From an uncultured Porphyromonadaceae bacterium (lineage in GTDB: Bacteria; Bacteroidota; Bacteroidia; Bacteroidales; Muribaculaceae), in assembly GCA_900540625.1 (NCBI GenBank), contig UQGP01000010.1, positions 1 to 61,085 of the forward strand: a DNA stretch of 61,085 nucleotides, in the 5' to 3' direction. The notes under the pieces were generated by a model. The model had not been told where the DNA came from, made no database searches, and was given only the letters and a program-made list of their open reading frames with translations. The first letter of the stretch is position 1. The number at the start of each line of letters is the position of its first letter. A program made the translations under genes and the position numbers. This document shows, piece by piece, positions 17,691 to 26,000 of the stretch.

Positions 17691-17860
17691 GTGATGGGAA
17701 CTATGGGAGCGATGGGAACTATGGGAGCGATACCATTGCTCCTATTATTCCCATTATTCTCACAGCTCCCATTATTCTCATCTTTCTCATCATTCCCGTT
17801 ATTCTCAGAGTACCGCGCAGCTCATTCTGCTCATTCCACATTCCACATTCCAAATTATTT
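17691..17860. repeat. Composite repeat: bipartite 9-mers, core, ATTCCAC array
   Basis: 17691-17734 is GGGAACTAT / GGGAGCGAT units; 17742-17812 is the complementary type (CCCATTATT, CTCATTATT and similar); CGCAGCTC (17816-17823) resembles the core; 17831-17856 is ATTCCAC units. It ends at the -33 region of the DUF308-like gene. Lies between divergent genes. Confidence 0.85.
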
Positions 17861-17863
17861 TTG

Positions 17864-17871
17864 TACTTTTG
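17864..17871 (+). promoter_or_regulatory. -7 box of the DUF308-like gene
   Basis: TACTTTTG matches TAnnTTTG. The expected -33 position falls in the ATTCCAC array rather than on TTTG, so the -33 is weak. The leader to the ATG at 17961 would be about 85 nt. Confidence 0.55.
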
Positions 17872-17960
17872 CAGAACACATATTTATATTATAGAGTTTA
17901 TACTATAATACATTACGCAAGTCGACAAAACAATCAGACACACAAATACACTCGGACACA

Positions 17961-18563
17961 ATGAAAGCGACATCGACACTACTGGCAGGTGTCATCATAC
18001 TTGCCATGGGACTGATACTTATTATATGCCACGACACCATCACCGGGTCGGGCATAGTCACCGCCGGCGGCATCATATTTGTGATTTCGGCGTTGGTGGA
18101 CATCGTGTTATACCTCGGCGGCCGCGACCGCGAGGGGCAGCCGCGCAAGCGCGGCGCCGCCCTCGTCTTCGGATGGATAGTGAGCGTGGCAGCCTTGCTG
18201 CTGGGTGTCAGCATGTTTGTGTTCAACGACACCTTTACGCGGCTCATAGTTCCGATGTTCGGCATCCTGGTGCTGCTGGGGGCGCTGGTGCAGCTGTGGG
18301 TACTGGCCTACGGCACGCGTCCCGTGCGTATGCCCCGGTGGCTGTATGCCGTGCCGGCGCTGATGGTTGTGTGCGCCGTCTTGGTATTTGTCGGAGGCTT
18401 TGGCGAGCCTACTGTCAACGTCTTGACAGGCAGCGCACTCATAGTCTTCGGCCTCGGAGGATTTGTCGAGAGCCTCCTCCTGGGTCTTGCGCGGCGCCGT
18501 ATGGCGCGCGACGAGCAGCGGCGCGACACCATCGAAATACAGCCTCACGATGTCGAGCGCTGA
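17961..18563 (+). CDS. DUF308/HdeD-like membrane protein
   Basis: A 200-residue inner-membrane protein with six predicted helices in three pairs (residues about 5-27, 30-52, 67-87, 91-113, 127-145, 148-170), the plan of the DUF308 (HdeD) family. E. coli HdeD is linked to acid resistance at high cell density, but that role cannot be assumed here. The C-terminal 30 residues are charged and cytoplasmic (LARRRMARDEQRRDT). The HAD gene starts 14 nt before this gene stops, so the two are probably translated from one message. Confidence 0.75.
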   Translation: MKATSTLLAGVIILAMGLILIICHDTITGSGIVTAGGIIFVISALVDIVLYLGGRDREGQPRKRGAALVFGWIVSVAALLLGVSMFVFNDTFTRLIVPMFGILVLLGALVQLWVLAYGTRPVRMPRWLYAVPALMVVCAVLVFVGGFGEPTVNVLTGSALIVFGLGGFVESLLLGLARRRMARDEQRRDTIEIQPHDVER

Positions 18564-19296
18564 GCCGCGTGCCGCCGCATCCTACCCGTGGGTGTGGTTC
18601 GACCTCGACGATACCGTCTGGGACTTCACCAACAACTCCTTGGAGGCACTGGCCCAACTCTACGAGGCCGAGCGCCTGGATCGCTGGTGGGCGGATGTGG
18701 ACGCTTGGCGCGACAATTACCATCGTCACAATACGGCGCTATGGGCGCTGTATACCCCCGGGAAGATTGACCGCGACACCCTGCGGCGCGAGCGCTTCCG
18801 CCGTCCCTTGCTTGACGCCGGAGCCGATGAAGCCACTGCCGCCGCCCTGGCCGGGCACCTCGACAGCGAGTACCTGCGGCGTCTGGCCCTGCTCCCCGCC
18901 ACCATGGAGGGCGCACGAGAGACCCTGACGGCACTACGCGCCGCCGGATGCCGCATAGGCATACTCTCCAACGGCTTCAAGGACACTCAGCAGCAGAAAC
19001 TACGCTCGGCGGGTCTCGATACCTTGGTGGATTTGGTCGTGCTCAGCGACGACATCAATGTCAATAAGCCCGACCGCCGCATCTATGACTATGCCCGACA
19101 GCGTGCCGCCGCCTTGTATCCCGAGGTTCGCTGCGCTCCCTCCGACTGCCTTATGGTGGGCGACAACATCGATACGGACATCCGCGGCGCCCTGAACGCC
19201 GGGTGGGACGCGGTGCTAATGTCGAATGTGGAATGTGGAATGTCGAATGGGCTGCGCGTGACAGTTATTCGAGAACTCAGAGAACTCCGAGAATAA
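18550..19296 (+). CDS. HAD-family hydrolase, YjjG-like
   Basis: A 248-residue haloacid dehalogenase-type phosphatase, most like YjjG nucleotidases. Motif I is WFDLDDTVWDF (both catalytic Asp), motif II ILSNGF, motif III the Lys in NVNKPDRRIYDYA, motif IV MVGDNIDTDI. A helical cap lies between about residues 30 and 110. The ATG at 18550 is chosen since MSSAEPRAAASYPWVWFDL leads directly into motif I; it overlaps the upstream gene. The last ~20 residues (MSNVECGMSNGLRVTVIREL and on) are translated from a GGAATGT 7-mer array, the GGGCTGCGC core and GAGAACTCN units, so the natural C-terminus has been replaced or extended by repeat sequence. Confidence 0.88.
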   Translation: MSSAEPRAAASYPWVWFDLDDTVWDFTNNSLEALAQLYEAERLDRWWADVDAWRDNYHRHNTALWALYTPGKIDRDTLRRERFRRPLLDAGADEATAAALAGHLDSEYLRRLALLPATMEGARETLTALRAAGCRIGILSNGFKDTQQQKLRSAGLDTLVDLVVLSDDINVNKPDRRIYDYARQRAAALYPEVRCAPSDCLMVGDNIDTDIRGALNAGWDAVLMSNVECGMSNGLRVTVIRELRELRE

Positions 19297-19432
19297 TGGA
19301 AATAACGAGAATGATGGGAATTCCGGGTGTAATGGTATCGTTCCCATCGCTCTCATAATTCTCATAGCTCTTATAGTTCCTATGGCTTCCATCGTTCTTA
19401 TAGTTCCCATCGTTCCCATAGCTCTCATGTCG
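19218..19432. repeat. Composite repeat overlapping the HAD 3' end
   Basis: 19218-19250 is GGAATGT / CGAATGT 7-mers (coding), 19249-19258 the GGGCTGCGC core (coding), 19266-19292 GAGAACTCA / GAGAACTCC 9-mers (coding to the stop), then 19293-19330 GGGAATAAT-type and 19340-19432 CCCATAGCT-type 9-mers. Parts are in the same order as elsewhere. 19433-19638 is otherwise an AT-rich leader region for the HU gene, with a weak GATATTTG -7-like box near 19519. Confidence 0.85.
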
Positions 19433-19638
19433 CCCTTCGTGGATCCCCAAAAACACCATAAAAGCCGAAAAATCAAAGAAATTTCTCTGAAAATGCGTGC
19501 AGTATCAAAAAAAATTACGATATTTGCAGTCGCAAAAATAAGAGACGAGCGCGACATCCCCGCAAAACTTAGTGCCGCGCCCGGTTCATTAACGCGCTAA
19601 TCAACTGAATATAATAACATAAACAAAACAACGTAACA

Positions 19639-19917
19639 ATGACTAAAGCCGACATCGTTAACGAAATCTCGAAGACCACAGGCATCGAAAAAGCCAACGT
19701 GCTCGAAACAATAGAGAAATTCATGGAAGTTGTGAAGGACTCCCTCGCCAACGGCGAAAACGTGTACCTCCGTGGCTTCGGTAGCTTCATCATCAAGGTG
19801 CGCTCCGAAAAGACCGCTCGCAACATCTCCAAGAACACTACCATCATCATCCCCGAGCACAAGATTCCCGCATTCAAGCCCGCTAAGGTCTTCATGCAGG
19901 AGGTCAAGGATAAGTAA
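19639..19917 (+). CDS. HU/IHF-family DNA-binding protein
   Basis: A 92-residue nucleoid protein of the HU/IHF type, which binds and bends DNA as a dimer. Seen: N-terminal MTKADIVNEIS helix, the beta-arm region with LRGFGSFIIKVRSEKTARNI, and the C-terminal IPAFKPAKVF block. The arm lacks the usual Pro-rich RNPQTG tip (it reads RNISKNTTIIIP), as in several Bacteroidota HU paralogs. Starts at the first ATG, 75 nt after an A-rich tract. It is followed by a GCTGCGGA-AAA-TCCGCAGC hairpin and a small basic gene, probably one message. Confidence 0.93.
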   Translation: MTKADIVNEISKTTGIEKANVLETIEKFMEVVKDSLANGENVYLRGFGSFIIKVRSEKTARNISKNTTIIIPEHKIPAFKPAKVFMQEVKDK

Positions 19918-19941
19918 GGTTCATATCCCCATACAAGGGAT

Positions 19942-19960
19942 GCTGCGGAAAATCCGCAGC
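19942..19960 (+). promoter_or_regulatory. Perfect 8-bp hairpin between two genes
   Basis: GCTGCGGA, loop AAA, TCCGCAGC. No T-run follows, so it is more likely an RNA stabiliser or partial attenuator than a terminator. It separates the HU gene from the 29-residue basic protein. Confidence 0.5.
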
Positions 19961-20014
19961 TACGCCTGACCACACATCGAATACACTAACCAATTTCCAA
20001 AAACTACAGACACA

Positions 20015-20104
20015 ATGCCCAGCGGAAAAAAGAGAAAAGGCCACAAGATGGCTACGCACAAACGCAAGAAACGTCTGCGCAAGAACCGTCATAAGAAGAA
20101 GTAA
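20015..20104 (+). CDS. 29-residue basic protein, mS38/COX24-like
   Basis: A tiny protein, MPSGKKRKGHKMATHKRKKR and then LRKNRHKKK, with 19 basic residues of 29. This matches the short protein in many Bacteroidota annotated as AURKAIP1/COX24-domain, whose mitochondrial relative is ribosomal protein mS38. A ribosomal role is therefore likely but inferred. The ATG is 97 nt after the HU stop with only a hairpin between, so co-transcription is likely. It is followed by a highly structured 180-nt region ending in a terminator. Confidence 0.85.
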   Translation: MPSGKKRKGHKMATHKRKKRLRKNRHKKK

Positions 20105-20294
20105 GACGGCCCCGGCGGCATAGCCCGTCGGCAGAAGATGCAGTGAGCGACGCATGCGCCGCGCTGCAGTCGTAAAAGGACAAGCCGTAATGCGGGGAAG
20201 CACGGCAAACCGGAGGGTAGAGCAGGTGTCGCCAACGACACACGACGCTCCCCGAAGGGTTGACCGGGCACCATAGCCTTACGGCTTGCCTTTT
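20105..20294 (+). other. Structured GC-rich 3' region with terminator
   Basis: No gene. The stretch has several self-complementary pairs: GTGTCG-CCAA-CGACAC (near 20227-20242), GCCGT...ACGGC (about 20185-20208), and GCAG...CTGC (about 20138-20165). It ends in GGCA/AGCC-TTAC-GGCT-TGCC followed by eight T (about 20267-20299), a convincing terminator. It could be a 3' UTR or a small RNA; it does not show the SRP RNA or tmRNA signatures. Confidence 0.5.
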
Positions 20295-20349
20295 TTTTAT
20301 TTTATGCCGGGTCGGTAAGACCAAGCGTCGAGTACTCCGAGACTGCCGC

Positions 20350-20440
20350 CTATCTGAGCCATTATAGCTATAATAGCCGTATTGACCGTAATAGCCGTAA
20401 CAGCTAAAATAGCCGTAACAGCTTAAATGGCCTAATAGTC
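20350..20440. repeat. 9-mer array, ATAATAGCC family
   Basis: Units such as TATAATAGCC, GTAATAGCC, GTAACAGCT repeat at about 9 bp, in front of the RNase G/E gene. Includes an inverted pair GCCATTATAGCTATAATAGC. The gap 20300-20515 shows no clear promoter box. Confidence 0.8.
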
Positions 20441-20515
20441 ATCAGGGCTATCGGGTCGGCGTCCGTCCCTGCGCAAGACCCGGCAAAATGTAACACCAAC
20501 CATAAACCACACACG

Positions 20516-22768
20516 ATGAAAAGCGAACTCGTCATAGATGTACAGCCCTCCGAGGTGTCAATAGCACTATTGGAGGACTCGCGCTTGGTATCGCTGCAGA
20601 AGGAGGCCCGAAATATCGCCTATGCCGTAGGTGATATATACCTGGCCAAGGTCCGCAAGTTGCTGCCCGGCCTCAATGCCGCCTTCGTCAATGTGGGTTA
20701 TGAGAAGGATGCTTTTTTACACTACTTGGACCTCGGACCGCATTTTGCGTCCTACTCCGAGTTTATGTCTAAGCTGCTGGAAGACAAGAAGCATATCCCG
20801 CAGCTTTCACGCCAAAATATCCTGCCCGATATAGACAAACAGGGCAAAATTGCCGACCAACTCGAACCCGGTCGCGAAATTTTGGTGCAGATAGTCAAGG
20901 AACCCATTTCGACCAAGGGTCCGCGATTGACCACCGAGCTGTCCTTCACGGGACGCTACATGGTGCTGACGCCTTTCCAAGACAAGGTTTCCGTATCGCA
21001 GAAAATCAAGTCCATGGAGGAGCGTATGCGTCTGCGCCAACTTCTCGAAAGTATCAAGCCCAAGAATTTCGGCATCATCATACGCACCTCCGCCGAGGGC
21101 AAGCGCGTGGCCGAGCTCAACAACGAGCTCAAGACCCTTGTGAAATGTTGGGAAGATACCCTGGCCAAGGCTCAACGCGCCACCGCACCCACCCTTGTCT
21201 TTGAGGAAGAAAGCCGCATCGTCGGCATGCTTCGCGATGTATTCTCGCCCTCTTTCGAGGCCATATACGTCAATGACGCCGAGACTTACGAGCAGATACG
21301 CAACTACGTAGCCCTCATCGCCCCCGAGCGTGCGGACATCGTCAAGCTCTACACCAAGCCCGAGCCCATCTTCGACACTTACGCCGTCACCCGCCAAATA
21401 AAGGCGTCCTTCGGCAAGACCGTGTCCTTCAAGGCCGGAGCGTACATCATCATCGAGCACACCGAGGCACTCCACACCATAGACGTCAATTCGGGCAATC
21501 GCACCAAAGCCGATACCGACCAGGAAACCAATGCCTTGGACGTCAACCTGCGTGCCGCCGACGAGATTGCACGCCAATTGCGCCTGCGTGATATGGGCGG
21601 CATCATCGTCGTCGACTTCATAGATATGGCCAAGGGCGAGCACCGTCAGCAACTGTACGAGCACATGAAAGAAGTCATGGCAACAGACCGCGCACGCCAC
21701 AACATTCTGCCGCTGAGTAAGTTCGGCCTGATGCAGATTACGCGCCAGCGTGTACGCCCCGTGCTCGACATCACCACCACCGAGACCTGCCCCTCGTGCT
21801 TCGGCAAGGGCGAGATTCAGCCCTCGCTGCTGTTTACGGATACGCTTTACGAGAAACTCCATTACATGGTTGACGACCTCGGTGTCAAAGAGTTCACGCT
21901 CTACGTCCATCCCTATGTCGAGGCATATCTGCGCAAAGGATGGCTCTCAAGCCTCTATCGCCGTTGGCGTCGCAGCCTCGGCGCCAAGTTCAGCCTTATA
22001 CCCGACCAGTCACTGGCCTACCTGCAATACCGCGTCTTGGACAAAGACGGCAACGCCATCGACCTCAAGCAGGAAAAAGACACGCAGCAAAGCAGTGTAG
22101 CCAAGACGCGCCGCCGCCAAGCCGCAGCCCGCGCCGACGAAAGTGAAGTCACCCCGGCCAAGACAGCCAAGGCCGACAAACCGAAGGCGTCCAAGGCCGA
22201 AAAAGCCAAAGCGGAGAAACCCAAGGCCGAGAAAGTAGAGAAAGCCGAGAAAACCAAAGTCGAGAAATCGGATAAGCCCAAGAGCGCGAAAACCGAAAAG
22301 GCAGACAAGACGCCCGAGACGTCCAAGCCCAAGAAGGCAAAGAAATCAGAGAAAAAATCCGGCACGGACACATCGTCCGTCGAAACGACTTCCGAGGCTA
22401 CCGTCATCACCGAGGACCTTGCACCCGTAGCGGATACTGCCGCTGAGACATCCGCCGCCGTGGATAACGTCATAGCCGAGAGCGCCGTATCCGCCGACGA
22501 AAACTCGAGCGAGGCTAAGGACAAACCCAGGCGCAACAAGCATCGCCGCCGTAGCTCCCGTGCCAAGAAGTTGGCCGCCGCAAAAGCCGCCGCCTCTGCT
22601 GTGGCATCGGAAAACTCGGGGGACATAGGGAACTCAGAAAACTCCGGGAACTCAGAAAACTCAGAGAACACAAAGACCTCAGAGACCTCAGAGAACACAA
22701 GGAACTCGGAGCTCAAGGCAGAACCGGCTCCCGCACCCAAGTCCGCAGACGACACGACACAACAATAG
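20516..22768 (+). CDS. rng: Ribonuclease G/E with long charged tail
   Basis: Endoribonuclease of the RNase E/G family, acting in rRNA maturation and mRNA decay. Residues 1-515 are the catalytic part: S1 domain near 38-120 (GDIYLAKVRKLLPGLNAAFV), metal-binding Asp in HTIDVNSG and IIVVDFIDMA, and the zinc-link CPSCFGKGE near 425. RNase G-type proteins usually end near residue 510-525. Here about 230 extra residues follow: a Lys-Ala-Glu stretch (KAEKPKAEKVEKAEKTK and similar), an acidic part, a basic patch KPRRNKHRRRSSRAKKLAAA, and a Ser-Glu-Asn part encoded by GAGAACTCN 9-mers (22617-22730). The tail may act as an RNA- or partner-binding scaffold, by analogy to RNase E; that is inference. Confidence 0.93.
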   Translation: MKSELVIDVQPSEVSIALLEDSRLVSLQKEARNIAYAVGDIYLAKVRKLLPGLNAAFVNVGYEKDAFLHYLDLGPHFASYSEFMSKLLEDKKHIPQLSRQNILPDIDKQGKIADQLEPGREILVQIVKEPISTKGPRLTTELSFTGRYMVLTPFQDKVSVSQKIKSMEERMRLRQLLESIKPKNFGIIIRTSAEGKRVAELNNELKTLVKCWEDTLAKAQRATAPTLVFEEESRIVGMLRDVFSPSFEAIYVNDAETYEQIRNYVALIAPERADIVKLYTKPEPIFDTYAVTRQIKASFGKTVSFKAGAYIIIEHTEALHTIDVNSGNRTKADTDQETNALDVNLRAADEIARQLRLRDMGGIIVVDFIDMAKGEHRQQLYEHMKEVMATDRARHNILPLSKFGLMQITRQRVRPVLDITTTETCPSCFGKGEIQPSLLFTDTLYEKLHYMVDDLGVKEFTLYVHPYVEAYLRKGWLSSLYRRWRRSLGAKFSLIPDQSLAYLQYRVLDKDGNAIDLKQEKDTQQSSVAKTRRRQAAARADESEVTPAKTAKADKPKASKAEKAKAEKPKAEKVEKAEKTKVEKSDKPKSAKTEKADKTPETSKPKKAKKSEKKSGTDTSSVETTSEATVITEDLAPVADTAAETSAAVDNVIAESAVSADENSSEAKDKPRRNKHRRRSSRAKKLAAAKAAASAVASENSGDIGNSENSGNSENSENTKTSETSENTRNSELKAEPAPAPKSADDTTQQ

Positions 22769-22803
22769 CATCCATCCATAATCGCATTTACGATTCGCAA
22801 TAC

Positions 22804-22847
22804 GGAGGCGTCAGGCTCAAGAATCCCGACGCCTCCTGCTTTTTTTG
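22804..22847 (+). terminator. rng terminator
   Basis: GGAGGCGTC (22804-22812) pairs with GACGCCTCC (22828-22836), followed by TGC and seven T. It is 36 nt after the stop codon. Confidence 0.9.
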
Positions 22848-22968
22848 TCCAAGCGGAAGACGGCCTTAGCCGGTGCCTACATGATTGCTTAAAACCTTTA
22901 AACAGCGAAAAATGTAAGGCTTGATAAAAAAATACGGCGAAAATCGCCTTGTGTTGGCCGTTTTTTTG

Positions 22969-22976
22969 TACCTTTG
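22969..22976 (+). promoter_or_regulatory. -7 box of the T9SS glucosaminidase gene
   Basis: TACCTTTG, a perfect -7 box. The best -33 candidate is TTG at 22949-22951 with a short 17-nt spacer. Leader about 105 nt. The gap 22769-23089 otherwise holds only the rng terminator. Confidence 0.6.
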
Positions 22977-23089
22977 CACGTATGTAGCGCAAATGACAGT
23001 ATGGCGCTACAGCTATGAGCACTTGCCAGACAATTATTCACCTAAAAAAATAAAAAGGTAGACAACCTACCACTTACTTAACTTACCAC

Positions 23090-26000
23090 ATGAAAAAGCT
23101 CCTGACGTTAATAGCCATGGCGCTACTTCTGCCGATAGGCGCCTACGCCGCGACATACATCAAAGGCAAACAGGTGGCAACCATCGACCGAATGTACCAA
23201 TTTGTCAAGTCCAAGAACCCCGGTTTCGACCGCGAAATCGCCGTCCAAATGTACAAGATGGGCGAAAAATACGGCATACGCGGCGATATCGCCCTGTGTC
23301 AGTCCTGTATCGAGACCGGATGGTTCAAATACACCGGCGGCACTGCGGTGACCCCCGACGACCACAACTATTGCGGCCTCGGCGTCACCCAAAAAGGCAA
23401 AAAAGGCTGCCAATTCGCCACCGTAGCTCTGGGCTGCGAAGCCCAAATCCAACACCTCTTTGCATACGCGTGCACAGATGCACTGCCATACCCGAAGGTA
23501 GATCCGCGATTCAACTACGTGAGACGCGGCTGCGCCCCCACCTGGGAGTCCCTCGGCGGCAAATGGGCCTCAGCAACCAACTACGGCACACAAATCCTCG
23601 CGGTATACAACCAAATGATGGCCTTCAACGTGGCCAACCCCACGCTGAAAGCCTCCAAAACCTCGCTGAGCTTCACCGTCGAGAAAGGCAAAGTCTCGTC
23701 GGCACAAAACGTTACCATCACCGGCTCGAACCTTTCGTCCAAAATTGTCTACAACGCCGCCTCCAAGATGGCCTCCGTGTCCACCTCCGGATGGGACGAC
23801 TACACGGGCGGCACGATGTCCATTAAGGCTGATGCAACCGGCAAGGCCGCAGGTACTTATAATACTTACGTGGCAGTGCAAAGCGGCTCGGGCAGCGATC
23901 TTAAACGTATTCAAATTGAGGTGAAAATCACCGTCACCGAACCCGCAGCAGCGCCCTCGCTGAGCGCCACACCCGGCTCGCTGACACTTAGCGCCACTCG
24001 CGGACAATCCAACCCCACAGCCACCATTTCGGTCAAGGCAACAAGCCTGACGAGCGATATCAGCTACAACAGCAGCACCTCGACATTCACCGTCGCACCG
24101 GCCTCCGGATGGAATGCCCGCACCGGCGGCAACCTCATCGTCACCATGGACGCCTCCAAGAGCGCCGGCAACTACAGCGGATACGTAGCCATCTCCGGCG
24201 GCGGTGCCTCGCGAGTACAAGTCAACATCTCCGGTACCATCACCGAACCGACAGCCAATCCCACGCTAAACGTCTCACCCTCGACACTGACGCTATCCTG
24301 CACACAGGGCGACGCCAACCCCACGGCCACTGTCACCGTGAGCGCCTCCAACCTCACCTCCGGACTGATATATGACATCAACGGCAACGGATTTACCGTC
24401 ACTCCGCAAAGCGGATGGAACGGAAGCACCGGCGGACGCCTCACCGTGGCCCTGGACGCATCCAAAGCCGCCGGAACCTACAACGCCACACTGACCGTCA
24501 AAGGCGGCGGCGTCACCACACGCAACGTCACCATCACCGGCACCATCAAGGACAAAGGCACAACCCCCGACCCGACACCCTCCACCGAACTAAAGCTCAA
24601 AGAGGTCTGGAACCTGAGCACCACAGCCAATACCGCCACGGACTGGTCCGACAAATTGCGCAACTTCGACTACTGCGACGGATATCTGTACGCAATATAT
24701 AATAATGCGGACGTCATCGTTCTGGACGCTCGCACCGGCCAGAAAGTCGGTACACTCGCCAAAGGCTCCATCGTATCCGGCGGCACACTCGCGCTGTGTG
24801 ACGTGCGCTGCTTCGAAGGCAAGATCTACGCCTGCAACCTCGCCGCCTCCGGCAAGGAACTCCGCATATACGTCTGGGACAATAAAGACTCGCAGGCACG
24901 ACTGTTTTACAGCACCACCGACCTGCAAGGAGCGGCTCGCTTAGGCGACTGCATGGAAATTGTCGGCAACGAAAACGATATGTGGTTTGCATTCTGCAAC
25001 GACGACGGCACAACGACACGCATCGTCGAGTACCACCGCGCCAACGGGTCGTGGACAGCCAAATGCACCAACGCCACCGCCAACGGCGCACGCCTGGCCA
25101 GCGGCATCAGCTCGCGCGTACATCCCACCGGCAACGGATACTGGATTGACGGACAGGGCATACTGCCCACCTTCTGCAACCTCAGCGGCGTCAAGCAATA
25201 CGCCCTCACCGGCGAAAGCGTACTACAAGGCAACGCCTGGAAGGAATTCGTCTACGGCGGCCGTAAATACATGTTCGTCACCACATATCTCAACAAGAGC
25301 GCCGCTTCCATCGCCGACGGCACCATGCGTCTGTACGACGTCACCGACGGCTACGACAAAGCAAAAGCCATGGGCGACTATCCCGCCAACGGCCTCGGCG
25401 CCACCCGCAACACCACATTCACCGGAGGCATCGAATACAATGTCGCCTCATGTCAGGGCATCGAAGCTTGGGTGCTGATTACCGGTCAAGGCCTTGCATA
25501 CTACAGTTCATGCACCACAAATCCGGTAAACCCCGAACCCGAACCCAATCCCGAACCCAATCCCGAGAAGCCAACGTCACTACCCACCATGTTCAACACC
25601 GACTGGGAGTACAGCTCCGCACAAGGCACCTCGACATCCTATATGGATCCCTCGAATGTCAATACGCGCAATATGGTGCTCAACGGCGACAACCTGTACG
25701 TACTGCAACGCAGCAGCGACGATGCCAATATCCACATTGTGAATGCCGAAACCGGTGTACAGAAAGGCACACTGGACAACGGCAGCATCGCCGCCGAAAC
25801 ATATCGCTATTTCTCCGTGGCCAATCTCTCGGGCACCATAGTGGCTTGCAACGCAGCACTGAGCGCCGCCTCTACCCTCAAGGTCTATGCCTGGAACGGC
25901 GATAACGCCACACCCGCGACAATCCTCAGCACCACCAACCACGGCGGCCGCGCAGGCGACCTGATGTGCGCCTCCGGCACCATCAACAACGGCAAACTCT

